DNA of 30,060 nucleotides, from the NCBI GenBank assembly GCA_047017005.1, contig JBKXSZ010000019.1, positions 1-30,060 of the forward strand, written 5' to 3'. A program made the translations under genes and the position numbers. The stretch comes from JBKXSZ01 sp047017005 (GTDB lineage: Bacteria > Bacillota > Clostridia > TANB77 > CAG-508). Positions within the stretch are counted from its first letter, which is position 1. Each line of letters starts with the position of its first letter. The notes under the pieces are model-generated. The model was not told the origin of the DNA and did not search any database. It saw only the letters and a list, made by a program, of their open reading frames with translations. This document shows positions 24,609 to 30,060 of this stretch, in pieces.

Positions 24609-25658
24609 ATGAAACTATTATTACATACTTGTTGCGCTCCATGTAGTGTATATTGTATTGATTCTTTAAGAGAAGAAGGAATAGAACCAGATGTATATTG
24701 GTATAATCCTAATATACATCCATATATGGAATATAAAGCAAGAAGAGATTGCTTAAAAGAATATACCAAACAGATTGAAGTAAAAGCTATTTTTGAAGAA
24801 GATTATGGACTGGTTCCATTTTGCCAAAAGGTATCTAAACATTTAGAAGCAAGATGTCAAATGTATTGTTATCCAGTAAGATTAGAGCAAACAGCAAAAT
24901 ATGCAAAAGAACATGGATATGATGCCTTTACCACAACATTATTGGTTAGTCCTTATCAAAAACATGATATAATACGAGAAATAGGAGAGAGAGTAGCTGA
25001 AAAATATGGTTTAACATTTCTCTATCGAGACTTTCGAGTAGGATTTAGACAAGGACAAGCTAAAGCAAGAAGATGGGGATTATATATGCAGAAATATTGT
25101 GGTTGTATTTTTTCAGAAGCATCTTCAAATAGTCACCACATAACTTCTGACAGTACAGTCGCTACTCTTCATAATAAAATAACAGAAAGAAAGATTAGAT
25201 TAGGTTGGGAAGTTCCAAATTTAGAATTAAGAGAATACAAAAATGGAAATCAAGATGAAATTCAGTTTATATATAATTTAAAAAAAGAAGTTTACCAAAA
25301 ATATGTAGAAAATATATCTGGAGAGTGGAACGAAGAAAACCAAAAGAAACTTTTTCATAAATTCATGAAAGAAAATTCGAAAAATATAGAACTAATTTTA
25401 ATAGGCAATAAGATAGTAGGATTTTTTAATGGAAAAGATAAGGATGATAAAACTTTTGAAATAGGTAACATTTGTTTAAAGCCAGAATATCAAAATAAAG
25501 GAATTGGAACCGCAGTATTAAAGGAAATATTATTTGAGCATAAGGAACAAGAAATAATTTTACAATGTTTTAAAGAAAATCGTGCAATAAATTTATACCA
25601 AAAGTTAGGATTCAAGAGAATAGAAGAGAATGATACACATATAAAAATGAAAAAATAA
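24609..25658 (+). CDS. queH: Epoxyqueuosine reductase QueH fused to a GNAT acetyltransferase domain
   Basis: The protein has 349 residues. Residues 1-170 are a complete QueH: LHTCCAPCS (Cys 8, 9, 12), WYNPNIHPYMEY, the RCQMYCYPVRLEQTA segment and KYCGCIFSE. QueH reduces epoxyqueuosine to queuosine in tRNA. A linker of about 35 residues (ASSNSHHITSDSTVA and onward) leads to a GNAT domain from about 205 to the end, with ICLKPEYQNKGIGTAVLKEIL binding acetyl-CoA and INLYQKLGFKRIEE. Usual QueH is about 200 residues. ATG 24609 matches the family start; the GTG at 24600 is less likely. It follows the GT39 gene by 26 bases. The N run at 25667 begins 9 bases after the stop, so a mis-assembly must be considered. 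Confidence 0.82.
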   Translation: MKLLLHTCCAPCSVYCIDSLREEGIEPDVYWYNPNIHPYMEYKARRDCLKEYTKQIEVKAIFEEDYGLVPFCQKVSKHLEARCQMYCYPVRLEQTAKYAKEHGYDAFTTTLLVSPYQKHDIIREIGERVAEKYGLTFLYRDFRVGFRQGQAKARRWGLYMQKYCGCIFSEASSNSHHITSDSTVATLHNKITERKIRLGWEVPNLELREYKNGNQDEIQFIYNLKKEVYQKYVENISGEWNEENQKKLFHKFMKENSKNIELILIGNKIVGFFNGKDKDDKTFEIGNICLKPEYQNKGIGTAVLKEILFEHKEQEIILQCFKENRAINLYQKLGFKRIEENDTHIKMKK

Positions 25659-25666
25659 ATCATATA

Positions 25667-25676
25667 NNNNNNNNNN
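25667..25676. other. Scaffold gap (10 Ns)
   Basis: Ten Ns between QueH-GNAT and the phosphodiesterase gene. True length and even adjacency of the two sides are not certain, so operon inference across it is unsafe. Confidence 0.98.
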
Positions 25677-25733
25677 GTATACAACAATAGCCATATAAAA
25701 AAATCAATTTGTTAAAGCCGAGGAAAAATAAAG

Positions 25734-26903
25734 ATGAAGAGAGAATTTCAAAAAGAAATCGTATTACCAAACTATGACCATTGCATATTAAATACAATAA
25801 CATCAATCCTAAAATACTACAATGTCGAAACCAATCACAAATCACTTCAAATATTAGATGAGAAACTAAGTAAGAAGTATAAAAATGTAGTATTTATCAT
25901 ACTAGATGGACTAGGAGAACACATATTAAAAAAAGTATCTCCAAACGGATACTTATCAAATAACAAAATAGATTGTATAACCACCGTTTACCCATCTACT
26001 ACCACAGCAGCAATAACAACATATTATTCAGGAAAACCACCATATGAAACAGGATGGATTGCATGGTCTCAATATTTTAAAGAATATGGCAGAGCATTAG
26101 ATATGTTATCACATAAAGAGTCATATTTAAGAGAAGATATATCCAAAGCCAAAATGAATGTATTTAAAACAATTGTCAACTACACATCAGTTTTTGATAG
26201 AATTGAAGAAGCATCTCCAAAAGTGAAAGCATATGAAATTATGCCAACATATGCTGAAAAGAAATCAAAAAGAAGTATAAGAGCAGATAAGGTAGAAGAA
26301 ATTATAGAAAATATTGAAATGTTATGCCAATCTCCAGACGAAAAGTTTATTATGGCATATTCGGATAACCCTGATGGATTATTACACAAATTTGGAACCG
26401 AAGCAAAAGAAGTTAAAGACTTTATAATAGATACAGAAAATAAGATAAAAGAAATGTGTAAAAAAATATCAGAAGATACAATAGTTATAATATCTGCGGA
26501 CCACGGACATAAAGACATACAAAAAGCATATACCTTATTAGACTATCCAGAAATTCAAGAATGCCTATATATGCCGATTTCTTTAGAATCCAGAGTCGTT
26601 AGTTTTTGGGTAAAGGATAATATGAAAAAAGAATTTGAAGAAAGATTTAACAATATATTTAAAGATGAATTTTGGCTAATGACAAAAGAGGAATTTTTAG
26701 ATAGAAACTTTCTAGGATTTGGAAAAAAACATCCTAAAATTGATGATTTCCTTGGAAATTATATTGCTATTTCAATTAGTAATAGTATTATAACAATAGA
26801 AACCTTTTTAGCTGATGGAAAAGTTACCAAAAAATCAACGCATTGTGGGTTGTCAAAAGAAGAGATGGAGGTACCTATTATCATTGCTGAAAAGAATACT
26901 TAA
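25734..26903 (+). CDS. Nucleotide pyrophosphatase/phosphodiesterase-family protein (alkaline phosphatase superfamily)
   Basis: The protein has 389 residues with all metal and catalytic positions of the family: FIILDGLGEHIL (first Asp), the nucleophile Thr in YPSTTTAA, YSDNPDGLLHKFG (Asp and His), ISADHGHKD (Asp, His) and a C-terminal His in KSTHCGLSKEEMEVPII. No signal peptide or membrane segment is visible, so it is cytoplasmic. It should hydrolyse phosphodiester or phosphomonoester bonds; the substrate is not evident. ATG 25734 follows GAGGAAA by about 7 bases. It comes directly after the scaffold gap and has no clear promoter of its own. Confidence 0.87.
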   Translation: MKREFQKEIVLPNYDHCILNTITSILKYYNVETNHKSLQILDEKLSKKYKNVVFIILDGLGEHILKKVSPNGYLSNNKIDCITTVYPSTTTAAITTYYSGKPPYETGWIAWSQYFKEYGRALDMLSHKESYLREDISKAKMNVFKTIVNYTSVFDRIEEASPKVKAYEIMPTYAEKKSKRSIRADKVEEIIENIEMLCQSPDEKFIMAYSDNPDGLLHKFGTEAKEVKDFIIDTENKIKEMCKKISEDTIVIISADHGHKDIQKAYTLLDYPEIQECLYMPISLESRVVSFWVKDNMKKEFEERFNNIFKDEFWLMTKEEFLDRNFLGFGKKHPKIDDFLGNYIAISISNSIITIETFLADGKVTKKSTHCGLSKEEMEVPIIIAEKNT

Positions 26904-27092
26904 ATATAATGGAAGAAGAACAGGATAGATATAAAGAATAGAAAACGCCTACTTTTCGAAAATTATAAATTATGTGATTATTATATGTTATTGCAGAGGA
27001 GGAACGATTTTTATGCCACAGTAAGAAAAGAACAAAAAATGTGACATTAAATTGATTACTCAGAAGAGGATAGATATTATCAAGGAGAAGGA

Positions 27093-27150
27093 ATGAAAAA
27101 GAAAATTATTATAACGATAGCATTGCAATTATAATAATTGATATCGGATA
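27093..27150 (+). pseudogene. Possible remnant of a small membrane protein
   Basis: After a perfect AAGGAGAAGG ribosome site, an ATG opens MKKKIIITIALQL and stops at 27134. In another frame the text continues IAIIIIDIGYFIIICR, so together it looks like the signal-anchor start of a lost membrane protein. Chance is possible in AT-rich DNA. Confidence 0.25.
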
Positions 27151-27182
27151 TTTTATAATAATTTGTAGATAGGAGTGAGAAA

Positions 27183-27632
27183 ATGAAATATACAATAGAG
27201 GAAATAGTTCCTCAAAAAATAGCTTATATGAGAAGAACAGGACCATATGGGGTAGAAAATCAAAAATTGATGCAAGAACTAAAAAAATGGGCGATGAACA
27301 AAAATATATTTAAAAATAGTGTCATTTATGGAATCGCCCAAGATGGAACGGATACTCCACCAGAAAAATGTAGATATGATGTGTGTATTGTAGTAGAAGA
27401 TGAATCGATACTAGATAATAATGTTATGATAGGAAAATTACAAGGTGGAAAGTATGCAATTTTTACAATTAACCATACTGCTGAAGATGTTCAGGAATTT
27501 TGGCAATCTGCATTTGAAATATTAAAAGAGAATAATATCCAATACGATTTTTCTAAACCAATTTTGGAAAGATATAAAGAAAACTTAGTTAATAATGGAA
27601 AATGTGAATTTTGTGTACCATTAGAGAATTAA
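27183..27632 (+). CDS. GyrI-like effector-binding domain protein
   Basis: The protein has 149 residues: the GyrI/SbmC-like fold in its short form. Recognisable parts are YTIEEIVPQKIAYMRRTGPYG (the R-x-G-P-Y element), VIYGIAQDGTDTPPEKCRYDVCIVV, and GGKYAIFTINHTAEDVQEFWQSAF. In other bacteria this family binds toxic small molecules or DNA gyrase; here it is free-standing. GGAG precedes the ATG by about 8 bases. It is followed 27 bases later by another small gene. No copy of the WYL operator was seen upstream. Confidence 0.82.
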   Translation: MKYTIEEIVPQKIAYMRRTGPYGVENQKLMQELKKWAMNKNIFKNSVIYGIAQDGTDTPPEKCRYDVCIVVEDESILDNNVMIGKLQGGKYAIFTINHTAEDVQEFWQSAFEILKENNIQYDFSKPILERYKENLVNNGKCEFCVPLEN

Positions 27633-27659
27633 CAAAATACAATTTGTAGGAGAGATAAA

Positions 27660-28094
27660 ATGGAACATCTATATTTTTTAAAAAATCAAAAATGGATAGC
27701 AAATGGTACTTATTACGATGAAAATGAAATTGCATATACATTAAGAGGTTTTTCTGATATAAAAAGAACAAATGAAGAATGGTCATTAAAAGGTTTTTTA
27801 GAAGTATTATCGAATGAATCTCCAATAAAATTTACAAATAATTATAATATAAGTCAAACAGAAAAAGACGCAACTTTAAAATGGGAATCATATAATCCAG
27901 CACTGGGCACATTAAGAGGCACATTTGAATTTATTGGGAATAGTATAATTTCATTTTATAAATCAGAAGATGATATTTATTCAGGTACAGAAACACTAAT
28001 ATTAAACGATGACAAAACTTATTATAATGTAGGAATTTCTTTTTGTAATGGTAAAAGAATGTCATCTTGGACAGCTAAATTAGAAATGGTATAG
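27660..28094 (+). CDS. Unknown small protein, beta-rich
   Basis: The protein has 144 residues. It looks all-beta (repeated short strands such as KWIANGTYYDENE, EWSLKGFLEVLSNESPIKF, GTLRGTFEFIGNSIISFYKS, GTETLILNDDKTYYNVGISF), resembling lipocalin-like or calycin folds, without signal peptide. I do not recognise the family. AGGAGAG lies about 5 bases before the ATG and the gene follows the GyrI-like gene closely, so it may share its ligand or stress. Confidence 0.7.
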   Translation: MEHLYFLKNQKWIANGTYYDENEIAYTLRGFSDIKRTNEEWSLKGFLEVLSNESPIKFTNNYNISQTEKDATLKWESYNPALGTLRGTFEFIGNSIISFYKSEDDIYSGTETLILNDDKTYYNVGISFCNGKRMSSWTAKLEMV

Positions 28095-28192
28095 TTAATT
28101 AAATTACAATCTATATAAAAGCTCAAGAAGAGTATGAGGATGAAAGATAGAGTAGAAAAGACGAAAAAAGTAAGGATTAAAGGTATTAAAAA

Positions 28193-28749
28193 ATGAAGAA
28201 TTTTAAAAGAAAGAATTTGCTATTCTCACTATGCGGATTAAACTGCGGACTTTGTCCAATGTATTTAGATAAATATTGCCCTGGCTGTGGTGGAGGCAAA
28301 GGAAATCAATCTTGTTCAATTGCAAAATGTAGTATCGAAAGACAAAAGGTTGAATACTGTTTTCAATGTGATTCGTTTCCTTGTGAGAAGTATAAAGATG
28401 CAGATAAATATGATTCTTTTATTACACATAAAAACAGAATAAATGATATGAAAAAAGTAAAGAAGATTGGAATAGAGAAGTATTCTCATATATTAAAAAG
28501 AAAGCAAGAGATATTACATTTTTTATTATCTAACTATAATAATGGAAGAAAAAAGACTTTTTTTGTGTAGCAATTAACCTTCTCGAATTAGAAGAGATAG
28601 AAGACGTAATTGCAAAATTGAAAAACAATAAGATAGACCAATTAGACTTAGAAGAAAGATGTAACTATGCTGTTAACTTATTCCAAGAAATAGCAATGCA
28701 AAAAAACTTAGAATTAAAATTAAACAGAAAACCAAAAAAGAAAAGATAA
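28193..28749 (+). CDS. DUF3795 cysteine-rich protein, frameshifted at a T-run
   Basis: The reading frame from 28193 has the DUF3795 signature: LCGLNCGLCPMYLDKYCPGCGGGKG, CSIAKCSIERQKVEYCFQCDSFPC and the conserved YNNGRKKTFF. It then hits TAG at 28568-28570. Adding one T to the seven Ts at 28558-28564 restores CVAINLLELEEIEDVIAKLKNN and runs to TAA 28747-28749, giving 185 residues, the usual length. The many Cys pairs suggest a zinc or iron-sulfur protein; its role is unknown. Assembly error and slipped-strand variation are both possible. Confidence 0.8.
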
Positions 28750-28756
28750 ATAATGA

Positions 28757-28762
28757 TATAAT
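28757..28762 (+). promoter_or_regulatory. Extended -10 promoter for polA
   Basis: TATAAT preceded by TGA, with no -35 match. It lies about 55 bases before the polA start. Confidence 0.45.
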
Positions 28763-28817
28763 AGTAAGCAGATAAAAAATAAAACAAAGAAAATAAAGAA
28801 TACGGAGGAAAGTGAAT

Positions 28818-30044
28818 TTGAGTAGATTAGTATTGATTGATGGAAATAGTATTTTAAATAGGGCATTTTATGGCATTATGGGTTCTAAAATGTTAATGAC
28901 AACAGATGGGAAATATACCAATGCCGTATATGGCTTTTTAGCTATTATGTTTAAAGTAATGGATGACTTAAATCCAGAATATATGGTAGTAACATTTGAC
29001 TTAAAAGCTCCTACTGCTAGACATAAGCTATATAAAGAGTATAAAGCAACAAGACACGGAATGCCAAATGAGCTTGCAGAACAAATGCCAATTTTAAAAG
29101 AAATTTTAGAGGCAATGCATATTAAAGTAATTGAAAAAGAAGGATACGAAGCAGACGATGTATTAGGAACGCTTTCTAAATATGGAGAAAAACAAGGATT
29201 AGATGTCACCGTTGTATCAGGAGATAGAGATACTTTTCAACTTGCCAGTGATAAAATTACAATCCGTATTCCAAGAACTAAAGTAGGAAAAACAGAGGTT
29301 GAAGATTATGACAAAAATGCGGTTATTGAAAAATACGGAGTAGAACCCAAGGCTCTCATTGAGGTAAAAGGACTACAAGGGGATACTTCTGATAATATAC
29401 CAGGAGTTCCGGGAGTAGGAGAAAAGACGGCTCTTTCTCTTATTAAAAAATATGGAAGTATAGACAAGCTATATGAGATGCTAGAAATGGGAAAAGCAGA
29501 AGTAAAAGGCAAAATGAAAGAAAACTTAGAAAGTAACAAAGAGCTGGCTTTCCTTTCTAGAACACTAGGAACTATTAATCGAGAAGTTCCAATTAATGCA
29601 GACTTAGAAGAATATAAAGTAGAACCTTGGGATGAAGAAAAAGTATTAGCAATTTTCAAGGAATTAAACTTTAATCGTTTTATTGAACGTTTTCATATGC
29701 AAGGAATGACAGAAGAAAAAGAAAAGAAAATAGAAAATCTATTTCAGATAATAGAAATTGCAGAAGAAAATCATGAGAGATTACAAAAAGTAATAGAAAA
29801 CATAGAAAAAGCAAAAGAAATGATATATTTCCTAGGGACAAAAGAAGATAATGACCAAGATAAAATTATAAAAAAGCAAATAACAGGAATAAGCTTATGG
29901 AGTAAAAAAGCAAATACAGTATATTATTACAAAATTGGAGAAAATTTAGACACTTTCATTCAATATTTTAAACCTATACTAGAAAATGAAGAAATAAAGA
30001 AATTAAGTTATCAGATGAGCGGTGACTATGTTATTTTTCGATAA
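28818..30044 (+). CDS. polA: DNA polymerase I, 5' part, ended by an in-frame stop
   Basis: The protein has 408 residues before the stop. The 5'-3' exonuclease (FEN) domain fills about 1-290 with LIDGNSILNRAFYG, FDLKAPTARHKLYKEYKATR, EGYEADDVLGTL, SGDRDTFQLAS and the helix-hairpin-helix GLQGDTSDNIPGVPGVGEKTALSLI. The start of the 3'-5' exonuclease-like domain follows. TAA at 30042-30044 interrupts it, but the same frame resumes LGIKA, like homologues at the D-Y-[VI]-x-L-x-x-x-G-I segment. The rest lies beyond the window. It is either a sequencing error or a nonsense mutation removing the polymerase domain. TTG 28818 is preferred over GTG 28812 because GGAGG (28804-28808) is 9 bases away. Confidence 0.9.
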   Translation: MSRLVLIDGNSILNRAFYGIMGSKMLMTTDGKYTNAVYGFLAIMFKVMDDLNPEYMVVTFDLKAPTARHKLYKEYKATRHGMPNELAEQMPILKEILEAMHIKVIEKEGYEADDVLGTLSKYGEKQGLDVTVVSGDRDTFQLASDKITIRIPRTKVGKTEVEDYDKNAVIEKYGVEPKALIEVKGLQGDTSDNIPGVPGVGEKTALSLIKKYGSIDKLYEMLEMGKAEVKGKMKENLESNKELAFLSRTLGTINREVPINADLEEYKVEPWDEEKVLAIFKELNFNRFIERFHMQGMTEEKEKKIENLFQIIEIAEENHERLQKVIENIEKAKEMIYFLGTKEDNDQDKIIKKQITGISLWSKKANTVYYYKIGENLDTFIQYFKPILENEEIKKLSYQMSGDYVIFR

Positions 30045-30060
30045 CTTGGAATAAAAGCGA

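Noticed and set aside
30042..30044. Alternative genetic code reading TAA as sense
   Set aside because: All other genes in the window use TAA as a normal stop and agree with family ends.
1..30060. tRNA genes, CRISPR arrays and insertion sequences
   Set aside because: No tRNA T-loop with matching arms, no regularly spaced repeats and no transposase-like protein were found.

Overview
The window is about 30 kb of low-GC DNA with A-rich spacers, strong AGGAGG-type ribosome binding sites, frequent GTG/TTG starts and Bacillota gene content: a SigV/RsiV-type sigma/anti-sigma pair, a PdaV-like deacetylase, QueH, YfhO, PssD/PssE-like transferases and GyrI-like proteins. I infer an uncultivated, probably gut-associated member of Clostridia. 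Two runs of ten Ns (725-734 and 25667-25676) are scaffold joins. Four genes carry single-base lesions (two one-base insertions at the hexamer TTCGGA, one short T-run, one in-frame stop), so this is probably a draft metagenomic assembly. Species is not claimed.

Layout. 118-3057: a WYL-type regulator (split by the first N run) followed by a GyrI-like / YoaP-like acetyltransferase / GyrI-like operon. The regulator and the operon are each preceded by a nearly identical palindromic operator. A decayed start of a radical-SAM-like gene and a terminator close the unit. 3259-6032: an ECF sigma factor, an RsiV-type anti-sigma factor and a membrane-anchored polysaccharide deacetylase, the gene set of the lysozyme-resistance operon known in Clostridioides difficile. 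6154-8827: an NitT/TauT-type ABC importer (ATPase, frameshifted permease, binding protein). 9161-10758: two tandem CmpB-type membrane proteins, the second frameshifted. 10790-11084: a short minus-strand transcription unit with its own promoter, terminator and a 15-residue reading frame. 11365-12267: a diacylglycerol-kinase-family lipid kinase. 12352-13053 (minus): a monofunctional peptidoglycan glycosyltransferase.

13286-13903 is the most striking part: a gene-free stretch of about 580 nt with an extended -10 promoter, many local hairpins, and 5' and 3' ends that pair with each other immediately before a T-run. It looks like a large ornate non-coding RNA, by size and architecture most like the ROOL class. 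14011-14977 holds a small membrane protein and a small unknown protein. 15098-17458 holds an alkyltransferase, a DUF1848 protein and a serine hydrolase. 17544-17957 is an orphan gene behind a perfect consensus promoter. 18343-25658 is a probable operon: PssD/PssE-like glycosyltransferase subunits, RuvB, YfhO, a GT39-like transferase and a QueH-acetyltransferase fusion. Beyond the second scaffold join come a nucleotide-pyrophosphatase/phosphodiesterase-family protein, another GyrI-like protein, an unknown small protein, a frameshifted DUF3795 protein and the N-terminal part of DNA polymerase I, interrupted by an in-frame stop near the window end.

Recurring themes are the cell envelope (deacetylase, glycosyltransferase, lipid kinase, GT-C transferases) and small-molecule sensing (WYL and GyrI-like proteins). 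No tRNA, rRNA, CRISPR array, insertion sequence or clear prophage gene was recognised.
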